Positions 23,801-36,752 of a stretch of 64,000 nucleotides of DNA are shown here, in pieces (position 1 is the first letter of the stretch; the number at the start of each line of letters is the position of its first letter). The stretch spans positions 2,480,001 through 2,544,000 of the forward strand of contig CP141148.1 of NCBI GenBank assembly GCA_035235625.1, in the 5' to 3' direction. The stretch comes from Saururus chinensis (lineage: Eukaryota > Streptophyta > Magnoliopsida > Piperales > Saururaceae). The position numbers and the translations under genes were made by a program. Under the pieces are notes generated by a model. It was not told the DNA's origin, ran no database searches, and worked only from the letters and a program-made list of their open reading frames with translations.

Positions 23801-25029
23801 GTAAGTGGCATTAACTTTTCATTTTGTGCTACAACTAGGTCGTATATTTTTATAATTTTTTTATATTGTGAATAAAAGATTATTTTAAAAAGGGCATCAT
23901 TAAGAGTTGGACAAACACTAAATAATAACGTCTTATTATACCTCTTAATGAGATTCTATTATGATATGGATTTTGAATTACTGTTATATTATTTGAATGA
24001 CATTTTAAATGGTTTTAAATAATCGGATTTGAAAGGTAGTTATTTGGTATGAAGCCTAAAAGTTTTATAGAGTTATGACTCCTAAATACTTGTCTATTTA
24101 AGCATATGACACAATCATGAATTGAGATATCTTAGGAATATATCTTTCATTATGATCTTGTTACCTCACGAGCATGGGTATATATCGTTTTGATATCAGT
24201 GATATTATGTGAATAATTTATTTGATTTTGTGAATGATTAATCGGATTCTATTTACAAATGATTTATCTAATTTTTTGAATAATTCATTTAATTTTGTGA
24301 ACGAATTATTTATCCAATTTTGTGAATGAATGGTTTGTCTATTTCATTGACACTTTTATTATTCATAATTGACTTTGACATATGAATGTGAACTTAATTG
24401 AAAATACATAAGCATTATATGTATATATATTTATTAAATGACTTTAGTTGTTGGGTAGAATAATCATATACAGGCTCATACATCCCTTAGTGTATTTAAG
24501 GGTTCTTAGGGCTTAGTTGAAACATTGTAAAGGCTTATTGTTTTTAGGAGTTGAGAAGGTTTAAGAGCTTCATATTTGTAATTTTCTCCTCTATAATATT
24601 CTTCTAATAAATAGTAGATTTGTGTGTAACAGAAGAAGGTTAGCACATTGTTAGACAACCTTAAATTTCATGTTGTTCCATTGTTGCATTTATTTATCAT
24701 TGAAGATTCTCCTAACAACCCCCTTGCCTACTATTTGCCATTTTTTATAGGAGCAGCCCCTTCACCTTCAAGCATGAATCACTTCATCCTCTTGTATTGT
24801 TGAAAAAAAAGTCTTGTGTGGTTTATACGTCTCCTAAATTCCAAAACTATATATGACCAATAGGCTATTATAGGGAAGAGGAAGCAAAAACTAGATATGA
24901 CCAATAGACTATTGTTTGCGATCATAATAAGGTATTATTATCCGTATTCTGGCAGCAATTTTTTCATCTCCAAAGCACCTCTTTTTGCACGACTTTCGCC
25001 AATCATCTTCAAATGGATGAGCAATTTGA
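23801..25029. other. AT-rich stretch
   Basis: About 24205-24345 has imperfect repeats of attttgtgaatgaat type. No gene supported; it may be old retroelement sequence. Confidence 0.4.
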
Positions 25030-26060
25030 AGTACTAAATTATTGTCTCAAGTAATATTTATTATGTTTTTCAGGTGATCGGCTTTAGACATGTCTACTAT
25101 TTCTTTATTGGCCAGAATGGTCTTATAATACTACTTACCATACTATCACATGTTATACCCTTTTCAGCTTGTCTATGGCCGCCCACTTCCTACACTGCTC
25201 TATTATGTGTCACTTCTTATTTCTGTTGATGTTATGAATATTACTCTTCAATCTCGTGATGAGGTTTTAGGCCCGTTTTGTCTAAACTTAGCATATTCAC
25301 AAAACCGTATGTGCCAAATTTATGATAAACGTCACATAGATCGTAAATTTGGTGTCAATGATCTTGTTTATCTTCATCACCAACCTTATCAATAAACTTC
25401 AATTCAGAAACCATATAACGAGAAACTAGCTCATCACTTTCATAGTCCTTATCTAATTCTCAAGCGTCTTGGCAAGGTTGCTTATCATCTTGAGTTACCC
25501 CCAAACTAAATGTGCAAATTTACCCAGTGTTTCATATTTCTGGTATTCAAAAGTTTGTTGGTGATCTTTCCTCTCTTCCACCATCAATTCTGCCATCAAT
25601 ATTTTCTGACCTGGCCCTTCAAATGTCTCATGCTATTTTGAAATGATAACGCGTTTGCCATCATGAAAGTGTTGTTTCAGACATTCTTATCGCAATTCTT
25701 CAAAGAATGCTACTTAGATACAGAATGATGACTTCCTTTAAAAGTATCTCAATTAGTTGCCTTGATGACAAGGCAATACAAAACATGGTAGAATAATATG
25801 TTCTTAATTAGATTACTATCCTAATTAAACTACTTATTTTACTTTCATAGATTAGTTTATTTTCTAATTTCACTAGGATTAATCTTGCTTATTTTATTCC
25901 ATACAAATGCTGCTTTAATCTTTTATAAATTGTAACATACAACCTATTATGAATGAGACAATAAAAATTAAATTATTTTTATTTAATTTTCTGCCCTATT
26001 CTTTCCCTTATCTCCCCTCTCTTTAATTATTCATGTGTAGACCCCCCCTTGGTCTACACC
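25030..26060 (+). mobile_element. Ty3/gypsy fossil fragment (integrase end and LTR-like tail)
   Basis: At 25150-25395 the frame reads PFQLVYGRPLPTLLYY and FGVNDLVYLHHQPYQ, the C-terminal region of gypsy (chromovirus-type) integrase. 25800-26060 looks like an LTR, with gaatgagacaataaaaa. The fragment is broken in many places and old; no reverse transcriptase is near. Confidence 0.65.
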
Positions 26061-26999
26061 AAAAAGACAACTAGGATTCTACTTACTTCAGAGGTGCAGA
26101 TTGAATTACAGCCATTAAACTAAAATGTCTTGATAGATAGAATCTAAACGCTCTAAATGGAGAGTAGTGTGCTTATAAATAAGGTCAATATGAAGAGGAT
26201 AAGAGTCTAAGGAACATTTGATCCACTAGAGACCTTAGAACGCTAAGAACACTGTCGTAATTTCATTAGAACAAATAAGCATTAAATAAAAACCATATAT
26301 TATTCCAACAATTAATTAGTTGCAACAAATCCAACCATTCATGCTACAACAGATGCTCTCAAATATATAGCCCTTTTTTTTTCTTCTCTTTTTCAGGTTT
26401 CCTTGAGAGAGGTTGTTTGGTGGATGTGGTTGGTTGTCAATGAAAAGGCACTGAGGAGATAACTTTACACTTAGCTAATTTAGACAAAAGGGAAATGCAA
26501 AGGCCAAAGGCAGATGCAGAAATAGTGAGAAATGACAGTATAGATATGAAACTCATAAATCCATATCGCCAAAACCCAAATACTGGGATTGCTGAGACTG
26601 AAGACAATGATGAAACACTGACAGCATGGGGTAATTTTCAAGCTTGCGATCAATGCCATACGGCACAGAAAATAAAAACTTCAAACAAGAGATCCTCTTG
26701 TTTGCATTGTACTTGTTATACAAAAAGTAAAATTAAGATATTAAACCAATATATTACAATTTCTCTACAATGGAACCCAGCATTTACCCATGCCAACATA
26801 AAACTTTAGGCACTATGAAGTAAAAAATGTGAAGGGTGTTAGATTATCTGTTGCTGCGATTTGTTAATAATAATTAATCGTTACTGTCTGTCCATGTGAT
26901 CTTAATCAGTTTCCTACCAAGCCCCAGTTTACCTACAATGTAATGATATAGAACCTACTCCCTCTAAAACATCTACAAACAATGTACTGGTGATATGGA
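26061..26999. other. 3' flank of the Mpv17 gene
   Basis: The 104-codon plus-strand open frame at 26495-26809 is unrecognised, lacks support and probably is chance. Part of the region next to 27000 should be 3' UTR. Confidence 0.4.
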
Positions 27000-29387
27000 T
27001 CAAGCAGCAGACATTTCAATGATATCCACCTTCTTTAAGTTTGCCTTGTACGTAATGTAGATTGTCCAAACATATGAAAAAGAGTTGCTAATCAATGGCT
27101 GTAGAAAATAACACCACACAGTGAAGAAAGTCAGTAACCAGTTGCATAAAGGCAGGCACCAAAATAAATAATATAAAAAGAAAACTAAAGAGTTCTATTG
27201 AAAGTTCTACCTGTAGGTGGACAGGAACATATCTAAAGGTGATGAAATCACAAAGGGGCCAGTAGGCAAGTCCACTTTTGAAAGTTGGGATTAAATCCCT
27301 CTTCAACCTTCCAACAATCTCAGTGCCAGTTTCACCTGCATTTCAAAAAGGTTCACATATAGAATATGATGGAACCACTACTTTTCAGCGGTTAAACAAC
27401 ATTTCATGCAACACATCAGTGGCTCTACATTAATGTATATGTATATGTATGATACCCACGTAGTAATCAGTGCATCAGAAAGCACTCGTGTTGTTTTTCC
27501 ATATCAGCATCTCCAATACATAGGTAAATGTCCATGCTCTCAGATGCTGTAGTAATAAATTGTCAATTACAGATGGAAAAACATGAAAACCAGTGGGGTA
27601 GAATACTACTTTCGTGGTAGTTTAGTTAGGGTAATTCTAGCCTCTTCAAGTTGTGATTCTTTTATCTTTGCTTTACATAACACATGCGGTTCCATGATTT
27701 TCCATTCACTGTAAGCCTTGCTACTTTTCAAACATGTTACTAAAAGCCATATATTTGTTTGTTAAAAAGGACATGGATGAATGACTGATATACAATAAGG
27801 ATTGGGCCCTATGCTTGTGCCACCACTATATGCTACAGAATTCCCCGGTCTTTAAGCCAAAAAGATGTGGCTCCACTTCTTCATAAGGGCATTTTGGTTC
27901 ATTATTTCTTATACTCCAGTTTGTAAATGTGGCATCGTGACAAGGGAAAGTATAAATAACAATGGGAAACCAATGGACTCAAATTCGGATCTCACCCTGG
28001 GATAATTGTACATCCCCAATGGCCAAGCATTTTGACCTCAACATAATACACGGACATGTCAAGGGATGAAAATACCATCTCCTCTTTGTTCTTGTCATAA
28101 CCTTTTTACAAGTATCAAAATGAAATGGCCTTGCACGGAAACATGAGTTGATCTTTTGCCACCAACAAAAACATAATTGTTGGCTGCTCCCAATCAATAT
28201 AAAATGAAAAAAATATCAATTTTGATCAGCATGCATTTTAGTATTTTCATACATTTTAAACTTAATATATTATTTAACAAAGATCAGAACTTGCACAATA
28301 TTAAAGGTTGAATTTTTATTTAGTGAGAACCAATTAATTAAGGCATCAGAAAACTCTTTTAAATGAACTGTCAGATATGTTCACGCAAAACATAAAAGTT
28401 CCAAAAATGTAACACAATTAGGATTGCAGGAAAAAGAGGATAATATAGTACATATGCCAAAAAAATATGAAAATCAGATAAGAGTTGAACTGTACCACCT
28501 TGTAGGCCGGCATTCAGGGAGAAGAAAATGACGTTCATTACAGGCCCGTATATAGTTTGCCCGAGAAGCATTTTCTTTGCTGTGCTAACCACATCCCGCT
28601 TAGGTAAAAATTTTGTCACGGTATTGAACCACATATGCAATGTAGGTCCGATAAATAGCATTCCATATCCAGCCATCCGCAATGTTCTTAATGGGTCATA
28701 GGGACTTGAAGGCTTTAGTGTGATCATCTGTTTAAAGTATCAAAAAGAAATTAAGCAAAAAAAGTGAGATAGAATGATAAACTCAATTCAATTAGAAGCA
28801 GTAATGGCAGCAGTAAGGACATATTATGGGCTTAACCGGTTGATTCATATTTATAACAGCTCAGACACCATCTGAAACCACTAAAGCAACTATTTGACGT
28901 GACCAGAATATAATGTTCCTACGCAAAGAAGAAAACATACACAAAATGTAGTGCGGAAATGGGTAGTTTGCGAGTTTCCATAAACCCATTTCAGCATATC
29001 TATAACTAAGAACCATCCACCGCCATATAATCTCCACCAAAGTAACTTGCAAGGCACGAGGAATTGATCCAAACACAGGGCAATGACACGTACCTGCGAA
29101 GAGACATCAGCGGCGGTGAAAATAACGCCGGAAGTGACGCTCTTGGTGAGAACGGGACGGGCTTCGATCATGCCCAGGTACCAACTCACGAACCCATTTC
29201 GCTTGGGCGGCGACTTAGGCGTGGACAAGGAAGAAAACTTGAACCGCCCCTGTTTCAGACAGAGAAGAAGAAGGGGAGGGAGCCGTGGAACGGCGGTCAC
29301 CTCCCACCGGTGCTGTCGGTGGAACATGGGAAGAGAGCCGAGGAAGCAAAGCCTCCGGCAGTTGCTCCGCAGAAGAGCCGCCCTCAT
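27000..29387 (-). CDS. Mpv17/PMP22 family membrane protein, 248 aa, four exons
   Basis: Exons: 29094-29387, 28499-28727, 27211-27335, 27000-27098; phases close to 747 nt. It matches the Arabidopsis At2g14860/At5g43140 group: GFVSWYLGMIEARPVLTKSVTSG, DPLRTLRMAGYGMLFIGPTLHMWF, LLGQTIYGPVMNVIFFSLNAGLQG, RLKRDLIPTFKSGLAYWPLCDFITFRYVPVHLQ and NSFSYVWTIYITY, with the family's W-P-x-x-(D/Q)-F signature at WPLCDF. Four hydrophobic segments are expected after an N-terminal basic and arginine-rich stretch of about 60 residues, which suggests an organelle-targeting sequence. Family members sit in the mitochondrial inner or peroxisomal membrane and form channels or affect permeability; which membrane applies here is not shown. 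The start is the first ATG of the frame. It appears intact. Confidence 0.9.
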
Positions 29388-30602
29388 GGTCGGTGGTTGC
29401 GGCGGAGGAGAAGGCGGACGATGAGGCAGAAAGGAAAATGGAAGGAGGCGCCGACAGTACGAGGAGGAAGTTGACAGGGTTTTAGTTAGTTGGGTTTACT
29501 AAAGATAATAATTTGCTTACGTAGGGTTTTAACTTTTAACACAAGATTAGAGGGCAGTTAATAAAGTCAAACTAAAATCCGAAAAAAACTCAAAACAAAA
29601 AGTCAATAAAGAAGTGCTAAATTGTTGCCCTTTTCTACCATCCAAATTGCAAGTTTTCAACCATTAATTTGAAGCTAAAAAGGTTTTATTCAAAAAAATA
29701 TTATTATTATTATTATTATTATATTTTTTAATATGCCGTAGTGTGCTACGCAATATGCTTGGCGCACGCGCTTGGGCTTGCGCCAAATGCATATTAGTGT
29801 GACTTTTTTATTTATATATTTATTTTGGCAATTGTTCTATTTTTATTATAATTATTTTACTACAAAATTAGTAGGGTTGTTGCTTGTATTTAGGAGCTCT
29901 TGGTTTGTGTAATAGATATTTTGTTGCCAAAAAAATTGTAGGAGATATTGGTTGAATCCTTAACGGATATTTGGAAAGAGTTCATTATCATCTCTGTTCT
30001 TTTTAGCCTTGATCTTCAGACTTTGGTTCCACTTGCGGGAAAGCACATGCAAAATATTTTACTGTTCATCCATGATTTCCCCTGTTTGATCCCTATTCTA
30101 ATCCCTCAAAAATCACATTTATCTCTTCAATCCAGTAAGTCCTATTTGGGGGGAATTTTTCATCTGATATTTTACTTGTGTGCGCAACATATTCCAACTT
30201 GGGAATGAAAAAATCGAGTTGGTTCCAACTGTTATTTTCCTTTTAGCAAAAAAAAAAGGACAAAAGATTTCCCTTCAATAGATAAAAAGCATCTCTCCTC
30301 CGTGAAACACTTTTAACTTTCATTGCTGAATCATGTGAACCTCTTTTTTTTTTTGTTCATTTTTTGAAACACGAATCATGTGAACTATGCTTTCACATGG
30401 CTTGATGTTTGTGGTTCATTCATGTTCTTTTCATTTCTATGTCTAATTTTATCTTTGAATTACAGTTTTAGTATTATTTGTAATATAGACGTCTTCTCCC
30501 ACAATTGAAGAAGTGTCTGACGTGCACGTGGTGATGCAAGTATCTATGCATGAGATAGGGTCAAGCATCAACACAGCATTTCATTCGGCATGTTGTCCTA
30601 TG
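29388..30602. other. 5' flank of the Mpv17 gene and spacer
   Basis: 29388-29500 is GA-rich probable 5' UTR/promoter. A (TTA)n microsatellite lies at about 29700-29722. The open frame 29948-30208 is unrecognised. Confidence 0.45.
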
Positions 30603-31100
30603 TAGAGATGCCTAAGTCACCTGACTCTTGACCCATCATATATAAAAAAAGCCTTACCTGACTCTCGACTCTAATGGGGTTGAGTTTGAGTTTCTAAATT
30701 GAATTTTTCAGTTAAAAGCTTCATGTAATTCAACCCTACCCGACTAAGACTATAAATTTTAAATTTTTATATTTTTTGTATTTTAATAATATCTTTTATT
30801 TTTTTAATGAGTAAGAGATAAAACTAAGTATTTATTTAAATTTTATATTTTATACTCCTATCCTATATTACTATGGAATAATTTTTTTTTAAAATAGAGC
30901 TATTCATTTAAGATGGAGAGAGCATAATCAAGTGTGTTTTTTAAAAAATCAAAATTATATAAAATAATTTTTTTATTCTAAACAAGATTAATCTTAGTTC
31001 TAGTTTTGATATATTTGGGTCGGGCCCGGCTTGGGTTACTATGTTTTAAATGATAATTGGGTTCAAATTTGACAAAAACCCAAACCTGGTGGCATCACTA
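30603..31100. mobile_element. hAT MITE, 498 bp, TSD gtcctatg
   Basis: Ends TAGAGATGCCTAAGTCACC and TAGTGATGCCACCAGG (right end reversed) with a perfect 8-bp duplication gtcctatg (30595-30602, 31101-31108). It contains a decayed Stowaway-like segment at about 30855-30925. Non-coding. Confidence 0.88.
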
Positions 31101-31108
31101 GTCCTATG

Positions 31109-32235
31109 CCTCCAAAATCACCCTATGCCTTCATACATAGACCAAGCCGAATGCCCCAAAGGAAAAGCCTCACAACTTGTTCTCCATTCCCTGTCATCAT
31201 GGAAGCATACAAAGTATAAATGGAAAAATGGGTCTCTATACACCCCAATAATCCCCTCAATACCTCAATAACACCATAAATCCCTTCGTAAATTTATGAG
31301 TAAATTATAGTACGAAGGAAATTATTTGGGTGCATATAAACCCGTTCTAAATGGAATCTCCAACTAACCCTGCCCACAAGATCATAAAATCTTACATTTC
31401 AAAAAGGAAGCTAATATTCTTACTTCACTTTTTCTACACAAAGCTTACTCCACCCTACTCCACCCTTGATTGGATAGAGAAAAGTAAATCTTCATGTTAT
31501 AAGGTGTGACAACGGAGAGCTAATTCATTCATTCATTCAAGTTAAAATAGCGTAGGAAATAGGTATCGAATAGAGGATCATTGTACTAAGTGATTCTCAC
31601 TTTCCATATAGTAAACCACATAATCTTCCATAACATTTTAGACGGTGTCAGACAATTACATGAATAAAAACATTAGAAGCTACTATGCTCCATAATCAGA
31701 GTGTGGATATAAATGCCATATGCTCCCGTCTGGATCAAGCATCCATGACAAGACACAAGACACACGTAAGTGCAGATAACCTTCATCCTAAATGCAAACG
31801 AAACCAGAGGTATTGATTCATGATATACTGGCTAGGGTCCAGGGTCTTGAACGCCATCTACAGCAATAGCAAAAATCAGAAGAGGGAAGTCCATACCACT
31901 GCAAGCAATAGTGATATACTGGCACGGACATTCATGGTATTGATTCGTAATACACTGGCCACGGGTTCCACACCATCTACAGCAATGGATGGCCGGCACA
32001 AGAAACTATCCAAACTCATATTTTGATAGCAGCACATCATTTCTCATTGCATCTTAAATTATAAAAAAATGATGGGGAGATCACCTTCAAACTGGATCAG
32101 GCAATAAGATCATCATCTGTACAAGAACTTTGACAAAGGGAATTTCAAACTTCTTGCGACCTAAATAACATGGAAGAAGAAACAATGCTTTATATGTAGA
32201 TATAAAAAAATTCCATGAATTTTATTTCTAACTAA
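31109..32235. other. Spacer with partial duplication
   Basis: ggtattgattc... atctacagcaat occurs near 31810-31866 and again near 31938-31986 with changes, a roughly 127-bp-period partial duplication. No gene supported. Confidence 0.4.
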
Positions 32236-32687
32236 TCAACTAACATCATCAACTGGATTTTTCACCTTTAAAACCATCTCCTCATCCACCATACACCAGT
32301 AGCGAGAGGAGCCTTCTAAGGGGCATTCTCCTCTACTGACAAAGTTAACATCACAAAGCGTGGAAAATTTGCAATAAAACATCAGTCATTAGCCCGTTAG
32401 TTTGACTTGCTCTCACTGAGTATTCCTCTTGTTGCTCTTCTTGAGAAAAATCAGTTGTAATGGACATGAAACATTGGAATATGGCCAACAACCTCTCCAA
32501 TGGCGAAGTCCTGGTTCCCCTTCAAATTGCTGTTCCTGCAGTGCAACATCCTTTTTCTGCATGGATGCTTCAGATCTCCTAAGAAAAATGTTCTGAATCT
32601 CAGCTTTGTACATCTCAACAACATAATGAGAAAGGAAAATTGCAGAAAGAACTTTAAAGGTTTCGGCCTGAGATGAAAGGCAACAGG

Positions 32688-32689
<2 letters not shown>

Positions 32690-32723
<34 letters not shown>
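32690..32723. repeat. (TA)17 microsatellite
   Basis: 34 bp of TA dinucleotide within an intron of the ORC5 pseudogene. Confidence 0.95.
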
Positions 32724-32726
<3 letters not shown>

Positions 32727-32969
32727 CCTTTTGCTAGAAAATACTGTTTTCGGGACTTTCAAAAGAGAAAACACAGAATGCTTAATTCGATTAAGCTTTA
32801 TCTAAGGCTAAAAAGTGAACAACTAGTTTTAATGAAGGTTGAAATTATTAAGACTCAAACGCACAAAATCATGAATGCTAGAAAAATCTCATTATGTGAG
32901 GAGCAAACATTATGTGAGCAGCATAACACCTGTTAAGCACACAGACATATATGTACGTGTATATCTATA

Positions 32970-33088
32970 TTCCCTCCGTCCCACATTAATAGTTCCATTT
33001 TATTTTTCAAAATGAACTATAATGTGGGACAGAGATTTTAGTTCATTTTGAAAAACCAAATGGAGATATTAATGTGGGACAAAGGGAG
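32970..33088. mobile_element. Stowaway MITE, 119 bp
   Basis: Ends ttccctccgtcccac and gtgggacaaagggag between TA dinucleotides, with a long internal inverted repeat. It lies in an intron position of the ORC5 pseudogene. Confidence 0.88.
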
Positions 33089-34464
33089 TAAATATTTACT
33101 TCTCATTTTTCTGATGGCTAGAACATTCTAATTAACATTTGGCCATTCTGACTTTGGATGACACTTCAAAAGTGGCTTATAGCAGTTAAAAGAATGTGTT
33201 TAGAAATTAACCATGTGCTCCCGATGGTAAACACCTTCACAGCCCCAAAATTCAAGGTTACTTACTTCCGGTTGCATTTCCAGTTATCAGATCCATTAGT
33301 GGAATCAAATAACATGGCATCCAGGGTGGCTGGGTTCCGTCAAGGAAGGAAGGCCAAAATAATAAGACATTTGGCACAGAGAGGCATGTAAAAATCTAGC
33401 TCGTCAACAGCTTCTCCGCCAAATTTTCTCTTATTGTTCTCTCTATTTGTCCCTTTATCTCCATATTCCACAAAAGAATATACTGCCACCATAAATACCT
33501 CATTCAGTGAGAGAGCTGTATATGGCTGTAGACGAGTGAATAACCTTCTTTTTATATTTTCCTCAGGAACTAAATCTGAACCATCCAATGGCTCGCAATA
33601 CTTTTGAAATAAAGGCTGCAAAGCAGTAGATAGTTTGTCCACTCATCTTGTTATTTGACAAAAGGGCCGCAAATCAGCACTGTACACAGAAATCAGAAAA
33701 TAAAGAAAATAAGAACAGTCAAAAGTACTTCACTCGGACTAGACTAATTATATACAAATAACGCATTCAACTCACTCAAGAAAAGAGGAATAGAGCTTTG
33801 GATTTGAATAATTTTTCATGAAGATCTGATTGAGTTCATCGTCAGTATAGCCAGGGAAAAATATAGGAAGAGATTCCATAAATCCAGTATTTGAATAAAA
33901 AGTATTAAGTGTAGAACTGATGATGAAAATCAGGCCTGTTTCAGGTATTTTCAGAAGGTCATTGAGGTTGAACAATAAAGATATCAACATGGCACCCTTT
34001 TCCCAATGCTATATTCGCTTCACATTGCCAAATATCAGGAATTAATCATCACATTTACGCGATCTTTCATGCTAGAATTCTTTGGACATTTTTTTATACT
34101 TTTAAAGTCTTAATCAAAGAATCTCTGAGAAAATTAATAAAAATCAAATAACCTATGACAGTGTTTGGCACCTGAGGAACAATTACTGGCACTTTTACTA
34201 TAAGGTAACAACTGATTCAGCACATTTTCAAACAAACCTCATGAATTTTAACAAGAATGACAGCTAGAATACACAAAGGGGCGGTTTAAATAGCTGAAGA
34301 TTTAAAGAAAGACACTCGTCTTGCCGGTTAAAACACCTCCATACACAAAACGAGGAATCATGGGGAACTATCTGGTCCAATTAAATGCAGAATATCAAGG
34401 ATTTGATCAAAGCAATTTGTCCAAGTTAATACGTTGTCTAGCAAACAATTGATCACAAGATGTG

Positions 34465-35045
34465 GATAGAGTGGATGTGGGATCAATCATTTTCAACTCA
34501 CAATTGCTTTTAGCAGGTGTATCAGTGGAAGATCTGGTCCTTCTCCTAGTGAATTCTAGAGTTTCATCATCTTGGCTTGTTTCTCCAGACAGGGCTTGAC
34601 AAGAAACATGAGCAGCTATGTTCAGCTTGGGATTGCTTCCTTGAGGATTCAGCACAAGCTTTCATTTTTCTTCCCATTCCTATAAAAGATGTCCGAGTCG
34701 AGGATGAATCAGTCATCTTTAGTCTGCATCCACTTTCTGAAGGTGTATCACAAGAATATCTGGCCATTTTTTCTAAGAACTGTGAAGTTCCTCCCTAGCC
34801 CATCCCCACAAACAGAGCATCAGTAGAAACAACATTGCTCATCTGCTGTCCATAACTGCTTTCCAAAAGTCTAGAGGAGGAAGATCTGGTTGCTCTTCGA
34901 GTAGACCCTGAAGTCTTCTCTTGTTCATTTATCCTGTTCTTTAAACTTCTAGCACAATCAAATAACACCAACTTCACCTCATTGTTGGTATTTTCTGGTG
35001 CGGTATAGGATGATCTGGTTGTTTGCCCGGCAAATTCTGGAGTTT
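34465..35045 (-). pseudogene. Relic of a repeat-containing protein gene (about 32-aa units)
   Basis: Four diverged units start near 35045, 34917, 34792 and 34566 and read, on the minus strand, TPEFAGQTTRSS, TSGSTRRATRSS, TSQFLEKMARYS and TLEFTRRRTRSS, followed by (D)TPxxSxCxLKMxDxxST. DNA shared between units includes accagatcttcc and gatacacct. Stops separate the units, so it is either decayed or distributed over exons. I do not recognise the family. 34011-34464 shows nothing recognisable. Confidence 0.45.
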
Positions 35046-35825
35046 ATTGTCCTTTGCCCATCTCTTCACACAGAATTTTAGTGATGTGAGCCCACTTAAG
35101 TTGTGGTTTCCATTTTGAAACTACAGCAGAGAAAGCTAAGGTTCTCCACTTGGCAAACAGTAGTTTTCTTTGTTCTCTTATCCTCTCTGTATGCTCATCT
35201 TTTCTTTACCAGAGAAAATTGGCTCTATGTTTGTGAATGTACTTATGTTAATAATTGCAAGAGATTGAAATTGCATTTTGTATAAATGCAGTTAAGCAGT
35301 GAATCTAACAAATAATACCCAATAAATACGCCAGTCAACTGCTTTCTATTGATCTCCAACAATAATAATAATCCTTCTCTACTCTGATTCAACCAGATAA
35401 CAAAAACAATACACCAAGCATTTATTCCTAAAATGCACTTTCAGGTTATCCTGTACATCATACTCAAGGCAAGACATGAAAAGACAAGGAAGCGGAAAGT
35501 TCCATCAAAATAGGACAAAATAGAGAAGAAAAAAAAATGAATTTTTGCTTAACAAAATGAGAGAGCTGAAATCCCCGCCTCAAGCATGTTGATGCTTGGG
35601 TGATAACCTGATAGAGGAAGCATTATCACAAAGTTTAAAATCGGCAAAAATTCAACAGGGGGTCCATTCATTTAGAGTCAGTAAATTCGAATATGTTTGG
35701 GGAAAAATTCAAGAAAGAAAAAGGAATTGCAAAACACAACTATAAAATTGTAGGAAACATTGACATAAAGACAACAAATTATTTTTCAGTGATCGAGAAT
35801 TAGAAATCCCTTCCTACAAAAAATA

Positions 35826-35929
35826 CTTCCTCTGCCCTATATTAATAGCTCCATTTGATTGTTCAAAATGAATTAAAATTAGTTCAATTTAAAAAACCAA
35901 ATGAAGCTATTAATGTAGGACAGAGGGAG
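35826..35929. mobile_element. Stowaway MITE, 104 bp
   Basis: Ends cttcctctgccct and ggacagagggag between TA dinucleotides, with internal aatagctccattt / aatgaagctatt inverted copies. 35046-35825 and 35930-36122 hold no recognised gene. Confidence 0.85.
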
Positions 35930-36122
35930 TACCTTCCTACAATCTATCTACCATGAACAAAAACAACAATACTACATCATCTATACAATGACAATGCTTC
36001 GAACAAAATAGAATCGAAATGAAACCTATCCGTATACCATGACAAAAACACAACATATTACTTTTGGAAGAAAATTTATTAGGCAAACTTGAAGTTACAG
36101 TCTGTCAAGTGATCTCACTGAC

Positions 36123-36308
36123 TCACATCAAGAAATTAAAGATCATGTCAAATCCGTTATCTTGATATAAGTAATTCACAAAGCTTGCATGCCAGTAGCG
36201 AGGCAGCTCAGTAAAGAGATGGTACTCCTTGAAGTGACACCAAATCGAAATACCACTGTCATACCCAAAAAGTAAACATCCCAAGGCAGGGAGCAAAAAA
36301 CCAGAACT
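36123..36308 (-). pseudogene. Possible sugar-transporter exon relic
   Basis: After an AG acceptor (36309-36310) a 61-codon frame starts SSGFLLPALGCLLFGYDSG, close to the first membrane segment of plastidic/vacuolar monosaccharide transporters (consensus PALGGLLFGYDIG). Just after it the similarity drops; a shifted frame reads GVTSRSTISLL, resembling the following GATSxATISL, which suggests a frameshift. No other transporter exon was found. Weakly supported. Confidence 0.35.
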
Positions 36309-36752
36309 CTATACATAATAAAAAGATTTCAAAGGCCCAAACTTTGGATTCGTCTGCAGCCATCAAACAAAATATGATAACAAGAAAAACCAACCCCTTG
36401 GCGCGAAGCTAAACCAAGCAAGTTCAAAGGATTAAGGCATTTAGAATTCAACAAATCCATAAAATAAAACAAGCAGATCAAAAGCATGAAGAGTCAAAAT
36501 ATTTGCAACCAAATAACAAGATATCAGCACAAACGCAGAAAAAGGAGAAGGAGAATGTACCAGCTTTCCAGCAGGAGAGATTGTGTTCCTTCGGGAAAAT
36601 GAAAACACCGGTAGAAATCACCAAATGCCGGCGGAGATTGGGTGGATGCGACCGGCGAAGAACCAGAGAGTGGCCGGGTCCGGGTGGATGCGTCCGGCAG
36701 AGATTATGAACTCGGTGACTTAGTGATTTACCTATCAAGTTAAATTACCAAA

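Larger units (their letters stand above)
32236..34010 (-). pseudogene. ORC5: ORC5 (origin recognition complex subunit 5) pseudogene
   Basis: Several pieces read in order as the middle and C-terminal half of plant ORC5, a subunit of the complex that marks replication origins. 33776-34010: LLFNLNDLLKIPETGLIFI, SNTGFMES, FPGYTDDEL, ending at donor gtgagt. Next exon, about 33515-33680: RPFCQITR, then KLSTALQPLFQKYCEPLD. About 33270-33410: VDELDFYMPLCAKCL and RNPATLDAMLFDST. About 32236-32600: PLERLLAIFQC, GLMTDVLLQ, CDVNFVSRGECPLEGS. Two in-frame TGA codons (after ITR and after AFLP) and two frameshifts in the last exon (before the PLERLLAIFQC block and after VLLQIF) break it. The N-terminal ATPase half with Walker A was not found. 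Introns are kept, so it is not a retrocopy; a functional copy should exist elsewhere. Confidence 0.8.

Noticed and set aside
26495-26809. 104-codon plus-strand open frame with several cysteines
   Set aside because: No recognised family, codon pattern or exon partners; AT-rich context suggests chance.
29064-29485. Plus-strand open frames of 136, 113 and 66 codons
   Set aside because: Antisense shadows of Mpv17 exon 1 and its GC-rich leader.
36478-36738. Minus-strand 86-codon frame divergent from CK2 alpha
   Set aside because: Proline/histidine/arginine-rich with no family; could be a leader of an unseen transcript but lacks coding support.
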